NCBI RefSeq assembly: GCF_001429725.1 | Contig: NZ_LMHV01000001.1 | Coordinates: 186,001-250,000, forward strand | Reading direction: 5' to 3' | DNA length: 64,000 nt | Origin: Rhizobium sp. Root708 | Lineage (GTDB): Bacteria; Pseudomonadota; Alphaproteobacteria; Rhizobiales; Rhizobiaceae | In this document: in pieces, positions 30,504-39,036 of the stretch | How positions within the stretch are numbered: position 1 is the first letter of the stretch | How the letters are laid out: each line of letters opens with the position of its first letter | Position numbers and translations under genes: made by a program | The notes under the pieces: generated by a model | What the model saw: only the letters and a program-made list of their open reading frames with translations | Told to the model about the DNA's origin: nothing | Database searches by the model: none

Positions 30504-30533
30504 CTTGACTCGCGGCCCTTTTTCCTGTTTACC
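30504..30533 (+). promoter_or_regulatory. Candidate sigma-70 promoter of the ffh-upstream RNA
   Basis: CTTGAC (-35, the typical alphaproteobacterial form) at 30504-30509, then TTTACC about 17 bp after TTGACT as a weak -10. It would start transcription near 30540, directly before the predicted structured RNA. Confidence 0.45.
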
Positions 30534-30539
30534 GCCGCT

Positions 30540-30648
30540 CAATCTGCGACGAGCTTCAAGACTCGAGCCACCGACCGGGACCCGCAAAGGTATAAATCGA
30601 TCCCGGAGGTCCACACCCGACAGCGCGATGCGCCCTCGGGTGGTTTTT
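30540..30648 (+). ncRNA. Predicted small structured RNA upstream of ffh
   Basis: About 110 nt bounded by a promoter-like CTTGAC and an intrinsic terminator. Internal pairing CCGGGA (30575-30580) with TCCCGG (30601-30606) forms one arm; the 3' arm is a bipartite stem CACCCGA/TCGGGTG enclosing GCGC-GAT-GCGC, followed by GTTTTT. I recall that an RNA family has been described upstream of ffh in alphaproteobacteria, but cannot verify the match. It lacks the SRP RNA apical loop consensus, so it is not the 4.5S RNA. It may act in trans or as an attenuator of ffh. Confidence 0.55.
30614..30648 (+). terminator. Intrinsic terminator of the ffh-upstream RNA
   Basis: Stem CACCCGA (30614-30620) with TCGGGTG (30636-30642), inner stem GCGC/GCGC, then GTTTTT (30643-30648). 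It lies 72 bp before the ffh start codon. Confidence 0.8.
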
Positions 30649-30719
30649 GGCTATGCGTCTTGTTTTCGTCAATGAAAAGCACAAGGTTTCCGTCTTCAGG
30701 AAATCACAAGGAAGAGCCG

Positions 30720-32297
30720 ATGTTTGAGAACCTCCAGGACCGTCTTGGATCCATTCTGAATGGACTGACAGGCCGTGGCGCGCTTTCGGAAGCCGATGTT
30801 TCCGCAGCGCTGCGCGAGGTTCGCCGTGCACTTCTGGAGGCCGACGTCGCGCTTGACGTGGTGCGCGGCTTTACCGACCGCGTTCGTGAAAAGGCCGTCG
30901 GTGCCGAGATCCTGAAGTCGATCAAGCCGGGCCAGATGGTCGTCAAGATCGTCCATGACGAACTGATCGAGATGCTCGGCGGCGAAGGCGTGGGCGTCGA
31001 CCTGCATGCGGCCGCCCCCGTCGTCATCATGATGGTCGGCCTGCAGGGCTCGGGCAAGACGACGACGTCTGCGAAGATCGCCAAGCGGCTGACCGACCGC
31101 GAGAAGAAGAAGGTCCTGATGGCGTCGCTCGATACGCGACGCCCGGCAGCACAGGAGCAGCTGCGCCAGCTTGGCGTGCAGACCAATGTCGACACGCTGC
31201 CCGTGATTGCCGGCCAGTCGCCGACCGATATCGCCGCGCGCGCCGTGCAGGCAGCCAAGCTCGGCGGCCATGACGTCGTCATTCTCGACACCGCCGGCCG
31301 TACGCATATCGACGAGCCCTTGATGGTCGAAATGGCCGACATCAAGAAGAAGTCGAACCCGCATGAAATCCTGCTGGTCGCGGATAGCTTGACCGGTCAG
31401 GATGCCGTCAACCTGGCGCGCAACTTCGACGAACGCGTCGGCATCACCGGCCTCGTGCTGACCCGCATGGACGGCGACGGCCGTGGCGGTGCGGCGCTTT
31501 CGATGCGTGCCGTCACCGGCAAGCCGATCAAGCTCATCGGTGTCGGCGAGCGCATGGGCGAACTCGAAGAGTTCCACCCGCGCCGTATCGCCGACCGCAT
31601 TCTCGGCATGGGCGACATCGTTTCGCTGGTCGAGCGCGCCGCCGAAAACATCGACGCCGAAAAGGCGGCCGCCATGGCCGCCAAGATGGCCAAGGGCAAG
31701 TTCGACCTCAACGACCTCGCCGATCAGCTGCGACAGATGCAGAAAATGGGCGGCATGGGCGGTATCATGAGCATGATGCCCGGCATGGCGGGCATGAAGG
31801 ACAAGATGGCCGCGACCGGCATGAACGACAAGACGTTCGGTCGGATGATTGCCATCATCGGTTCGATGACCAAGGCCGAGCGCACCAACCCTGATATGCT
31901 CAAGCATTCGCGCAAGAAGCGCATCGCCGCCGGTTCCGGTACCGATGCCTCCGACATCAACAAGCTTCTGAAGATGCACCGCCAGATGGCGGACATGATG
32001 AAGATGATGGGCGGCAAGGGTAAGGGCGGCATGATGAAGCAGATGATGGGCGGCCTTGCCGGCAAGATGGGCCTTGGTGGCCTCGGCGGCGGCATGGGCG
32101 GCATGCCCGATCTCTCCAATATCGATCCGAAGCAACTCGAAGCGCTCCAGAAGCAGGCGGAAGCCGCCGGCCTCGGCAAGCCGGGCGGCGGGCTGCCCGG
32201 TCTCGGCGCCGGTGGATTGCCAGGCCTAGGCGGCGCCAAGCTGCCGGGTCTTGGCGGTGGTTTCCCGGGCCTTCCCGGCCTGCCAAAGAAGAAGTGA
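30720..32297 (+). CDS. ffh: Signal recognition particle protein Ffh
   Basis: A 525-residue SRP54 homologue. The NG domain has GLQGSGKTTTSAKIA (G1), DTAGRTHID (G3) and TRMDGDGRGG (G4). The M domain (from about residue 320) is rich in methionines for signal-sequence binding and ends in a long Gly/Met/Leu/Pro tail (GGMGGMPDLS onward), longer than in E. coli (453 residues) but usual in rhizobia. ATG 30720 (MFENLQDRLG) follows a GGAAGAG site. It heads the ffh-aroQ-rpsP-rimM-trmD cluster. Confidence 0.97.
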   Translation: MFENLQDRLGSILNGLTGRGALSEADVSAALREVRRALLEADVALDVVRGFTDRVREKAVGAEILKSIKPGQMVVKIVHDELIEMLGGEGVGVDLHAAAPVVIMMVGLQGSGKTTTSAKIAKRLTDREKKKVLMASLDTRRPAAQEQLRQLGVQTNVDTLPVIAGQSPTDIAARAVQAAKLGGHDVVILDTAGRTHIDEPLMVEMADIKKKSNPHEILLVADSLTGQDAVNLARNFDERVGITGLVLTRMDGDGRGGAALSMRAVTGKPIKLIGVGERMGELEEFHPRRIADRILGMGDIVSLVERAAENIDAEKAAAMAAKMAKGKFDLNDLADQLRQMQKMGGMGGIMSMMPGMAGMKDKMAATGMNDKTFGRMIAIIGSMTKAERTNPDMLKHSRKKRIAAGSGTDASDINKLLKMHRQMADMMKMMGGKGKGGMMKQMMGGLAGKMGLGGLGGGMGGMPDLSNIDPKQLEALQKQAEAAGLGKPGGGLPGLGAGGLPGLGGAKLPGLGGGFPGLPGLPKKK

Positions 32298-32313
32298 AGG
32301 GGTCGCGTAGAAG

Positions 32314-32634
32314 ATGATTGATCCTGAAATCAAAGCCCAGCTTTCGAACTATCGCCAGTCGATCGACAACATCGACGCGGCGCTGGTCCATATCCTGGCC
32401 GAACGGTTTCGCTGCACCAAAGAGGTCGGCGTTCTCAAGGCCAAGTACAAGTTGCCGCCGGCAGACCCGGCGCGCGAGGAATACCAGATAGAACGCCTCC
32501 GCCATCTGGCGAAGGATGCCAATCTGGATCCGGATTTCGCCGAGAAGTTCCTGAACTTCGTCATCAAGGAAGTCATCCGGCATCATGAGCAGATCGCCGC
32601 GGACCACGCCGAAAACGGCGCCGCAGCAAAATGA
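32314..32634 (+). CDS. Chorismate mutase, AroQ type
   Basis: A 106-residue all-helical AroQ-class protein. Conserved features are [23 protein letters not shown], the [10 protein letters not shown] helix with the catalytic Lys, and the C-terminal [15 protein letters not shown]. The enzyme converts chorismate to prephenate for Phe/Tyr synthesis. It lies 17 bp after ffh and about 50 bp before rpsP, a placement typical of Rhizobiales. Confidence 0.92.
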   Translation: MIDPEIKAQLSNYRQSIDNIDAALVHILAERFRCTKEVGVLKAKYKLPPADPAREEYQIERLRHLAKDANLDPDFAEKFLNFVIKEVIRHHEQIAADHAENGAAAK

Positions 32635-32639
32635 ACCAT

Positions 32640-32657
32640 ACCGCCCGATCAGGCGGT
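32640..32657 (+). promoter_or_regulatory. Hairpin in the aroQ-rpsP spacer
   Basis: ACCGCC-CGATCA-GGCGGT: a 6 bp stem that begins 6 bp after the chorismate mutase stop and ends 27 bp before rpsP. It has no T-run. It could be an mRNA processing or stability element separating the low-level upstream part from the ribosomal-protein part; this is inference. Confidence 0.4.
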
Positions 32658-32683
32658 CCAGAAAAGTCCAAGGAGTAAAGAAA

Positions 32684-33052
32684 ATGGCACTGAAAATTCG
32701 TCTCGCACGCGGTGGTTCCAAGAAGCGCCCGTACTACCACATCGTTCTCGCCGACGCCCGTTCGCCGCGCGATGGCCGCTTCCTCGAGAACCTCGGTTCC
32801 TGGAACCCGATGCTCGCCAAGGACAACGATGCTCGCATCAAGCTCGACGCTGACCGCATCAAGCATTGGCTCGACCAGGGCGCACAGCCGACCGACCGCG
32901 TTCTGCGCTTCCTGAACGAAGCCGGTCTCGCAAAGCGCGATGCCAAGAACAACCCGGAAAAGGCTAAGCCCGGCAAGCGCGCTCAGGAGCGTGCGGCTGA
33001 AAAGGCTCAGAAGGCCGCCGACGCTGCTGAAGCTGCTGCTTCCGCGGAATAA
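32684..33052 (+). CDS. rpsP: 30S ribosomal protein S16
   Basis: A 122-residue S16 starting [20 protein letters not shown] after an AAGGAG ribosome-binding site. The first 80 residues are the conserved core; the Lys/Ala-rich tail (from about residue 90) is a common alphaproteobacterial extension. S16 supports 30S assembly. An in-frame ATG at 32585 lies inside the chorismate mutase gene and is rejected. A strong terminator separates it from rimM. Confidence 0.97.
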   Translation: MALKIRLARGGSKKRPYYHIVLADARSPRDGRFLENLGSWNPMLAKDNDARIKLDADRIKHWLDQGAQPTDRVLRFLNEAGLAKRDAKNNPEKAKPGKRAQERAAEKAQKAADAAEAAASAE

Positions 33053-33072
33053 TCGGGATTTTTCCCTCATCG

Positions 33073-33109
33073 AACGGGCGGCATGGCGACATGCCGCCCG
33101 TTTTCGTTT
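33073..33109 (+). terminator. Intrinsic terminator after rpsP
   Basis: AACGGGCGGCATG-GCGA-CATGCCGCCCGTT followed by TTCGTTT: a 13 bp perfect stem, 21 bp past the rpsP stop. It should reduce read-through from rpsP into rimM-trmD, fitting the much lower demand for the modifying factors. Confidence 0.9.
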
Positions 33110-33168
33110 CCATTCCTGTCCACTTCGGTTATGAGAAGCCAAACCTCCGGCTTCACACTAGGGACGCC

Positions 33169-33738
33169 ATGACAAAGCTTGAAAATCCCGTTCTGATGGC
33201 AACGATCGGTGGCGCCCAGGGCCTTCGCGGCGAAGTGCGCGCCAAGGCCTATACAGCCGATCCGACCGCGCTCGGTGACTACGGCAAGCTGCACAGCACG
33301 GATGGGCGCACCTTCGAAGTCCTCGATATCCGGGAAATGAAGAATATTGTCGTCGTCCGCTTCCGTGGCATCAACGACCGCGATGCTGCCGAAGCGCTGA
33401 ACGGACTGGAACTCTACATCGATCGCGACAACCTGCCGGACGAGGAGCTGGAGGAAGACGAGTTCTTCTACGCCGATCTCGAGGGCCTGGAAGCGTTCGA
33501 CGACCAGGGCGTCAGCTACGGCACCGTGACCGGCGTTTTCGATTTCGGCGCGGGCGATCTTCTTGAACTCAAGGGTCCGGGCAAGCGCCCCGTGTTGATC
33601 CCCTTCTCCGAGGCATCGGTTCTCGACATCGACCTCGAAGGCGGCAGGATCACCATCGACCCCTTGGCTGCCGGGCTCGTCGACAGCGAGGATGACAGCG
33701 CGAAATTCACGCCAGACACGCCGAAAAAGAAGAAGTGA
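33169..33738 (+). CDS. rimM: 16S rRNA processing protein RimM
   Basis: A 189-residue 30S maturation factor. The N-terminal RimM domain begins [20 protein letters not shown] and the PRC-barrel domain contains [31 protein letters not shown] region (about residues 105-135) ending in [20 protein letters not shown]. It binds S19 and the 16S 3' domain. ATG 33169 (MTKLENPVL) is chosen; upstream in-frame ATG 33091 lies in the rpsP terminator. Ends in a GTGA overlap with trmD. Confidence 0.95.
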   Translation: MTKLENPVLMATIGGAQGLRGEVRAKAYTADPTALGDYGKLHSTDGRTFEVLDIREMKNIVVVRFRGINDRDAAEALNGLELYIDRDNLPDEELEEDEFFYADLEGLEAFDDQGVSYGTVTGVFDFGAGDLLELKGPGKRPVLIPFSEASVLDIDLEGGRITIDPLAAGLVDSEDDSAKFTPDTPKKKK

Positions 33739-34427
33739 GCGACGCGATGGCATTCCGGGCAACGGTGCTGACGCTTTACCCGGAAATGTTCCCGGGCCAC
33801 CTCGGCTATTCCCTTGCCGGCAAGGCGATGGAACGCGGCCAGTGGGCGCTTGAGCCCGTGCAGATCCGTGATTTCGCCACCGACAAGCATAGGACGGTCG
33901 ACGATACGCCCGCCGGGGGGGGCGCCGGTATGGTGCTGAAACCCGACGTTCTTGCCCGCGCCATTGATACCGTTTCGGAAAACGACAGCCGCCCTCGCCT
34001 GCTGATGAGCCCGCGCGGCAAGCCGCTGACGCAGAAGCGCGTGCGCGAACTGGCATCTGGCGAAGGCGTCATCATCGTCTGCGGCCGCTTCGAGGGTGTC
34101 GATCAGCGCGTCATCGATGCGCGCGAGCTGGAAGAGGTCTCGATCGGCGATTACGTGCTCTCGGGCGGCGAACCGGCGGCTCTGACGGTGCTGGACGCGA
34201 TCGTGCGCATCCTGCCCGGCGTCATGGGCAATGATCTTTCCGGACTGCACGAAAGCTTCGAGGGCGGACTGCTGGAGCATCCGCACTATACCCGCCCGCA
34301 GGAGTGGGAAGGCCGCGAGATTCCTGCCATCCTCACCTCAGGCAATCATGGCGCCATCGACAAATGGCGCCACGAGCAGGCGGTGAAACTGACCCGCGAA
34401 CGCCGCCCGGATCTGATTGACGTGTAG
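33735..34427 (+). CDS. trmD: tRNA (guanine37-N1)-methyltransferase
   Basis: A 230-residue SPOUT methyltransferase making m1G37, which prevents frameshifting. The knot region [17 protein letters not shown] and [20 protein letters not shown] (SAM-binding, about residues 135-155) are intact. The GTG at 33735 overlaps the rimM stop; ATG 33747 ([15 protein letters not shown]) is an equally good start. rplS, often next in this operon, is here separated by an NCS1 permease gene on the other strand. Confidence 0.96.
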   Translation: MSDAMAFRATVLTLYPEMFPGHLGYSLAGKAMERGQWALEPVQIRDFATDKHRTVDDTPAGGGAGMVLKPDVLARAIDTVSENDSRPRLLMSPRGKPLTQKRVRELASGEGVIIVCGRFEGVDQRVIDARELEEVSIGDYVLSGGEPAALTVLDAIVRILPGVMGNDLSGLHESFEGGLLEHPHYTRPQEWEGREIPAILTSGNHGAIDKWRHEQAVKLTRERRPDLIDV

Positions 34428-34556
34428 GAGACTTCCTCCCGTCGATGGAGTGGGCACGTTCCCGCGCGATCGATCGAAAAGACGTGGCTAACATCCCCTA
34501 AGCGTCATCACTTCCGTTGCCTGGGCATGCCGCGGTGTTGTGCCCAGCTGAGAAAA

Positions 34557-34608
34557 GCCGCCGTCTTGGCGACGGCGGCGAAGAAAAAATGCCCGGCCGA
34601 AGCCGGGT
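34557..34608 (-). terminator. Tandem terminators after the NCS1 permease gene
   Basis: On the minus strand, ACCCGGC-TTCG-GCCGGGC followed by ATTTTTTC (34582-34608) is a good intrinsic terminator 7 bp after the permease stop. A second stem GCCGCCGTC/GACGGCGGC (34557-34579), followed by TTTTCTC, backs it up. Confidence 0.85.
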
Positions 34609-34614
34609 ATCTCC

Positions 34615-36072
34615 TTATCTGGACGCAGCCCCAACGGCCGAACCACGTGCGCTCATGCGCAACACGTAATAAACGGCACCGCCGATACCGACACCGAAGA
34701 ACCAGCCATAGGTTCCCCACCATTCCGGCAGGATCGATGTGAAGGTTGGCAGGATCGACGAGAACAGCGCGCCGATGATCAAGGCGATGAAGGCATTGCC
34801 GTGCCAGCCGTTCTGGAAGCGGAACTCGCCATTCTCCTGATAGAGGTCTGCGACGTTCAGCTCGCCTTTCCGGATCAGATAGTAGTCAACCATCATGATC
34901 CCGAAGATCGGGCCCATCGTCGAACCGATGAAGTTCACGAAGTGCGCCGCACCCGTTTCCCATGGGGCAAACGGATAGAGCACCAACGCGATCAGGGCTG
35001 CGATATAACCGCCCCGCTTGAAGCTGATCTGCCGGGGGAAGACATTCGAGAAGTCGAAGGCCGGCGAAACGAAGTTTGCCACCACGTTGATGCCGAGCGT
35101 TGCGACGGCGAAAGTTAAGGCGGCAAGCAACGCCAGGAACCAGCTATCGAATTTCGCCGAGATCGCTTCCGGGTGCAGCAGCACTTCGCCGTAGACGGTG
35201 AATGCAGCGGTAGTCGTCACGCCTGCGACGAGGCAGAACGCGAGCAGGTTGATCGGCAGGCCCCAGAGATTGCCGGTGCGCAGCGTTTTCGTGTCCTTGG
35301 CGTAGCGCGAGAAATCGCAGAAGTTCAGATAGAGAGCCGCGAAGTAAGTGATCCAGGTCGCCGCGACCGCCGCAAGGGCCGGGAACGAGCCCGGCTCGTA
35401 CGAAATGCCCGCGTCCTTGGTCTTTTCGATCAGGACGTCGCGCGGAATCTCGCTGCCGAACGAGAAGGTACCGGCCTTGACGACGAGATAGACCGCCAGA
35501 ACCAGCATCATGATCCAGACGGCGGGGCCGGCCAAATCCTGGAACTTGCGGACCGTTTCCATGCCGCGCTGAATGATCAGAAGCTGCAGCGCCCAGATGA
35601 TGACGTAGCAGATCACCTCGAGCGTGGAATGGCCAAGCATGTGGCTGTTCTGGTGGAAGGCGAGAATGCTGTCGTTACGGATAAGAAGCGCCACGATGGC
35701 GCCGGATGCCGCCGCGGTCTGCGCGCCATACCAGAAGCAGGCGACAACGGCGCGCACGAGAGCTGGAGCATTGGCGCCGAACGTGCCGAACGAGGCACGG
35801 GCGAGAACCGGGAACGGCACGCCCGTCTTCACGCCGGCATTACCGACGAGGCTCATGAGGACGAAGATCACCAGCGAACCGATGCCGATCGCGATCACGA
35901 AGTTGATGAAACTACCGCATAGCAGGAAAAGGCTAGCGGCCAGATAGTAACCCCACAGGCTGTGAACATCCGATGTCCACACATTGAAGATGCTGAAGGC
36001 GCCCCACTTCCTCTCCTCAGCGGGCGCCAAGTCCTCGTTATACAACGAGGGCGACGGATTGCTTATTGTCAT
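34615..36072 (-). CDS. NCS1 family nucleobase/hydantoin/thiamine permease
   Basis: A 485-residue transporter with about twelve membrane helices, of the nucleobase:cation symporter-1 family (Mhp1, PucI, CodB relatives). Family features include NEDLAPAEERKWGAFSIFNVW at the N-terminus, the substrate-site helix region with LVRAVVACFWYGAQ and the NFCDFSRYAKD segment. Members import uracil, cytosine, allantoin, hydantoins or thiamine; which one applies here is not readable. The gene interrupts trmD and rplS on the opposite strand. An inverted repeat upstream suggests specific regulation. Confidence 0.92.
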   Translation of the reverse strand: MTISNPSPSLYNEDLAPAEERKWGAFSIFNVWTSDVHSLWGYYLAASLFLLCGSFINFVIAIGIGSLVIFVLMSLVGNAGVKTGVPFPVLARASFGTFGANAPALVRAVVACFWYGAQTAAASGAIVALLIRNDSILAFHQNSHMLGHSTLEVICYVIIWALQLLIIQRGMETVRKFQDLAGPAVWIMMLVLAVYLVVKAGTFSFGSEIPRDVLIEKTKDAGISYEPGSFPALAAVAATWITYFAALYLNFCDFSRYAKDTKTLRTGNLWGLPINLLAFCLVAGVTTTAAFTVYGEVLLHPEAISAKFDSWFLALLAALTFAVATLGINVVANFVSPAFDFSNVFPRQISFKRGGYIAALIALVLYPFAPWETGAAHFVNFIGSTMGPIFGIMMVDYYLIRKGELNVADLYQENGEFRFQNGWHGNAFIALIIGALFSSILPTFTSILPEWWGTYGWFFGVGIGGAVYYVLRMSARGSAVGAASR

Positions 36073-36138
36073 TCATTCCCCTCCAGAACTCCCACGGATC
36101 AGAATTTGACCCGAAAACGAATCTGCTCCTGTGTTGTG

Positions 36139-36163
36139 CATTTGACAAATATTTAATCAAATG
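36139..36163. promoter_or_regulatory. Perfect inverted repeat, likely operator of the NCS1 permease gene
   Basis: CATTTGA, 11 bp of AT-rich spacer, TCAAATG: 7 bp arms without mismatch, with TGTG and CACA further out. The centre is about 80 bp upstream of the permease start on the minus strand, a usual operator or promoter position. The arm spacing (about 18 bp centre to centre) fits a dimeric regulator binding two helical turns. No regulator gene is adjacent, so the protein is unknown. Confidence 0.5.
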
Positions 36164-36243
36164 AGTCACAGGCTTGATGCCTTATGCGGCCCTGGAAAGC
36201 CCGGTTTAAAGGGCAGGTGGGTTAAATTTCCCGGCCCAAAGGG

Positions 36244-36272
36244 GTGACAAAGCCCGCGCGATACGGTATGCG
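36244..36272 (+). promoter_or_regulatory. Candidate rplS promoter
   Basis: GTGACA (36244-36249), a 17 bp spacer and TATGCG (36267-36272), resembling alphaproteobacterial sigma-70 promoters. It would give a leader of about 140 nt before rplS. Identified by eye only. Confidence 0.3.
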
Positions 36273-36417
36273 CACGCCGGAATGGGAAAAATCCCATCAG
36301 CCACGTAAAGAAAAACAGACGAATTCGCTCCTGCCCTTACCGGCAAATATCCGCGGCTCGACCAAGGATAGATCGTTCAGAGCGCTCTGGCTGTTGAACC
36401 AACAAAGAGGTTGAGTC

Positions 36418-36951
36418 ATGAACATCATTCAGCAGCTTGAGGCCGAACAGGTCGCCAAGATCGAAGCCCAGCGCACGCTTCCGGAATTCTCCCCGGGCGA
36501 CACCGTCCGCGTCAACGTGAAGGTTACGGAAGGCACCCGTACCCGCGTACAGGCCTACGAAGGCGTTTGCATCGCTCGCTCCGGCGGCGGTCTTCAGGAG
36601 AACTTCACGGTTCGCAAGATCTCCTACGGCGAAGGCGTCGAGCGCGTATTTCCGGTCTACTCCCCGGCAATCGAAAGCGTAGAAATCGTTCGCCGCGGTA
36701 AGGTCCGTCGCGCGAAGCTCTACTACCTGCGCGACCGTCGCGGCAAGTCGGCTCGTATCGTCGAGAACACCGGCACGCGCGCCCGCAAGCTGAACGACGC
36801 CGAGCGTCAGGCACTGGCCGAGGAAAAGGCACGTCTGGAAGCCGAAAAGGTTGCAGCAGCTCAGGCGCTCGCAGCCGAAAAGGCAGCACAGGAAGCCGCG
36901 GAAGCCAAGGCAGCTGCAGAAGCTGCAGCAGCCGAGCCGGCAGCAGAATAA
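36418..36951 (+). CDS. rplS: 50S ribosomal protein L19
   Basis: A 177-residue L19. The conserved part (about residues 1-120) includes [16 protein letters not shown] and [13 protein letters not shown]19 sits at the 30S-50S interface. The C-terminal 55 residues are an Ala/Glu/Lys-rich low-complexity tail, common in Rhizobiales and absent in E. coli (115 residues). The ATG follows AGAGGTTGAG. A strong terminator follows. Confidence 0.97.
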   Translation: MNIIQQLEAEQVAKIEAQRTLPEFSPGDTVRVNVKVTEGTRTRVQAYEGVCIARSGGGLQENFTVRKISYGEGVERVFPVYSPAIESVEIVRRGKVRRAKLYYLRDRRGKSARIVENTGTRARKLNDAERQALAEEKARLEAEKVAAAQALAAEKAAQEAAEAKAAAEAAAAEPAAE

Positions 36952-36974
36952 GTTTCAATCCTCAGGGATTGTTG

Positions 36975-37003
36975 AAAAGGCGACCTTCGGGTCGCCTTTT
37001 TTG
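36975..37003 (+). terminator. Intrinsic terminator of rplS
   Basis: AAAAGGCGACC-TTCG-GGTCGCCTTTT followed by TTG: stem of about 11 bp with a UUCG tetraloop, starting about 25 bp past the rplS stop. Confidence 0.92.
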
Positions 37004-37139
37004 TTGCGCGCATGCTCCATGACAAGTGCCGTCTTCCTTGGTCATTGTCCGAAATTCCGAACGGCCCGTGCGGGATGCACGGCGTTATCACCGGGGCGCA
37101 TCTGCCCTATGTCTACCCCGTCTTCAAAGGGAGCAGACA

Positions 37140-38018
37140 ATGTCCAACCTCGAAAAATCGGGCACATTCACACTCGGCGAGCGCGCGGTGACGCGGCTCG
37201 GTTACGGCGCCATGCAACTGGCCGGCAAGGGTGTGTTCGGTCCACCGAAAGACGGCGCCGAAGCCATAGCCGTGCTGCATGAAGCAGTCGACAGCGGCGT
37301 CAACCACATCGACACCAGCGATTTCTACGGCCCGCACGTCACCAACCAGATCATCCGGGAGGCACTACACCCCTACAGGGACAACCTCGTGATCGTCACC
37401 AAGATCGGAGCGACGCGCGGCGCGGACGCGTCCTGGAACCCGGCCTTCTCGAAAGAGGCACTGACGCAGGCAATCCACGACAACCTGAAGAACCTCGGCC
37501 TCGATGCGATCGAGGTGGTCAATCTGCGTGCCATGTTCGATGTTCATGGCCCCGCAGAAGGATCTCTCGAGGAGCCTCTCACGGTTCTAGCCGACCTTCA
37601 GCGCCAGGGCCTTGTCAAACACATCGGTCTCTCCAACGTCACCGCCAAGCAAATTGCCGATGGCCGGAAGGTCACCGAGATCGTTTGCGTCCAGAACCAA
37701 TACAATCTCGCGCATCGGGAAGATGATGCACTGATCGACCAGCTTGCGGCAGAGCGGACAGCCTATGTGCCGTTCTTTCCGCTTGGAGGCTTCTCGCCGC
37801 TGCAATCCTCTACGCTTTCGGATGTTGCAGCCGATCTTGGCGCGACGCCAATGCAGGTTGCGCTTGCCTGGCTCCTGCAGCGCGCGCCGAACATTCTGCT
37901 GATACCCGGCACCTCGTCCCGCCCCCATCTCAGGGAAAACCTCGCGGTCGCCGATATCACCTTGCCGGCCAGCGCGATTGAGAAATTGAACGGCATCGCG
38001 TCGGCAAAAGACAAGTAG
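37140..38018 (+). CDS. pdxI: Aldo/keto reductase, PdxI (pyridoxal reductase)-like
   Basis: A 292-residue AKR whose sequence follows E. coli PdxI/YdbC closely as I recall it: GYGAMQLAGKGVFGPPKD, HIDTSDFYGPHVTNQIIREAL, VVNLR and FFPLGGFSPLQSSTLSDVAA. Asp/Tyr (DTSDFY) and Lys (VTKIG) of the AKR tetrad are present, but the usual catalytic His position reads Asn (VVNLR), as in PdxI. PdxI reduces pyridoxal to pyridoxine with NADPH. ATG 37140 (MSNLEKSGT) follows GGGAGCAGA. Monocistronic. Confidence 0.8.
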   Translation: MSNLEKSGTFTLGERAVTRLGYGAMQLAGKGVFGPPKDGAEAIAVLHEAVDSGVNHIDTSDFYGPHVTNQIIREALHPYRDNLVIVTKIGATRGADASWNPAFSKEALTQAIHDNLKNLGLDAIEVVNLRAMFDVHGPAEGSLEEPLTVLADLQRQGLVKHIGLSNVTAKQIADGRKVTEIVCVQNQYNLAHREDDALIDQLAAERTAYVPFFPLGGFSPLQSSTLSDVAADLGATPMQVALAWLLQRAPNILLIPGTSSRPHLRENLAVADITLPASAIEKLNGIASAKDK

Positions 38019-38104
38019 CTTTGGCGCCATCAAAGGGAGCGTTGCCGTCTTGGGCGCATCGCCGGCTACACTTGCAATGCATCTCGCAAAAATCTTCGCT
38101 GGAA

Positions 38105-38136
38105 GAGGCGGTCTTTGGGCCGCCTTTTCTGTTTTT
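38105..38136 (+). terminator. Terminator after the PdxI-like gene
   Basis: GAGGCGG, an 8-nt loop, CCGCCTTTTCTGTTTTT: a 6-7 bp stem followed by a broken T-tract, about 85 bp after the gene. Confidence 0.7.
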
Positions 38137-38219
38137 GACCGGCGACATGCGGCAATTCTCTTGCTATCCGCTTCGCAACTATGACAGGTTTCGCGAGCTA
38201 TATTTCGGGGAGATATTTA

Positions 38220-39017
38220 ATGCCGTTCCGCCGCACCGTCCTTGCAGGACTGACCGCTCTCGTTCTGTCGCCGCTGGCGACCTTTGCCGCAGACCTTCCC
38301 GATCTCAAGGGCAAGACCGTCGTTGTCGTTACCGAGAACGCCTACCCGCCGCTACAGTTCGTCGATCCGAAATCCGGCAAGGCGATCGGCTGGGAATACG
38401 ACGCCATGAACGAGATTGCCAAGCGGCTGAATTTCAAGGTCGAGTACCAGAACACCAGCTGGGACGCGATGATCCAGGCTGTCTCCGACAACCAGTACAA
38501 CATCGGCATGACCGGCATCACCATCAAGGATGACCGCAAGGCAAAGGTGGATTTCTCCGATCCCTACATGCGCTCGCAGCAGTTCATGCTGGTCCGTGGT
38601 GACGAGAAGCGCTTCAGCGACGCCAAGACCTTCGGCGCCTTCAATGATGGCCTCGTCGGCGCACAGCCCGGCACTTCGCCTTTCTACACGGCCGTCTATG
38701 AAATCCTCGACGGCAACGAGCAGAACCCGCGTATCAAGCTCTTCGAAACCTTCGGCGCCACGGTTCAGGCCCTGAAGGCAGGCGACGTCGATGTCGTTCT
38801 CACCGACAGCGTCGCGGCCAAGGGTTATGTCGACGCATCGAACGGCGGCCTCAAGGTCGTCGGCGGCCCGCTCGGCACCGAGGACTTCGGCTTCATCTTC
38901 CCTAAGGGAGCCGACCTTGTCGTGCCCGTCAACGCCGCCATTGCCAGCCTGAAGGCTGACGGCACGTTCGATGCGCTGAACAAAAAGTGGTTCCTCGACT
39001 ACAAGATGGGCGAATGA
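38220..39017 (+). CDS. Amino-acid ABC transporter substrate-binding protein
   Basis: A 265-residue periplasmic binding protein of family 3 (SBP_bac_3). A signal peptide ends TFA-AD (about residue 23). The domain shows VVVTENAYPPLQFVDPKSGKA, the ligand-contact region GMTGITIKDDRKAKVDFSDPY and VDVVLTDS. Family 3 proteins bind polar amino acids. ATG 38220 follows GGGGAGAT; an ATG at 38181 would precede the signal peptide. The permease follows after 19 bp. Confidence 0.92.
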   Translation: MPFRRTVLAGLTALVLSPLATFAADLPDLKGKTVVVVTENAYPPLQFVDPKSGKAIGWEYDAMNEIAKRLNFKVEYQNTSWDAMIQAVSDNQYNIGMTGITIKDDRKAKVDFSDPYMRSQQFMLVRGDEKRFSDAKTFGAFNDGLVGAQPGTSPFYTAVYEILDGNEQNPRIKLFETFGATVQALKAGDVDVVLTDSVAAKGYVDASNGGLKVVGGPLGTEDFGFIFPKGADLVVPVNAAIASLKADGTFDALNKKWFLDYKMGE

Positions 39018-39036
39018 TCGCGCTTCCGGCCACCCT

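Larger units (their letters stand above)
30416..30719. other. 304 bp divergent intergenic region before ffh
   Basis: The spacer lies between the starts of the MBL hydrolase (minus) and ffh (plus). Its middle part is well explained by a predicted promoter, a small RNA and an intrinsic terminator (separate entries). The last 70 bp, after the terminator, must contain the ffh start signals; GGAAGAGCCG is the likely ribosome-binding region. Confidence 0.6.
36073..36417. other. 345 bp divergent intergenic region, NCS1 permease / rplS
   Basis: The region holds an inverted repeat near the permease side (36139-36163) and a candidate rplS promoter (36244-36272). A small hairpin ATGGGA-AAAA-TCCCAT occurs at about 36282-36297 without a T-run. 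The rplS ribosome-binding site is AAAGAGGTTGAG just before 36418. No further gene is seen. Confidence 0.5.

Noticed and set aside
30540..30648. 4.5S (SRP) RNA next to ffh
   Set aside because: The conserved apical loop sequence of SRP RNA (GGAAGCAGCC type) is absent.
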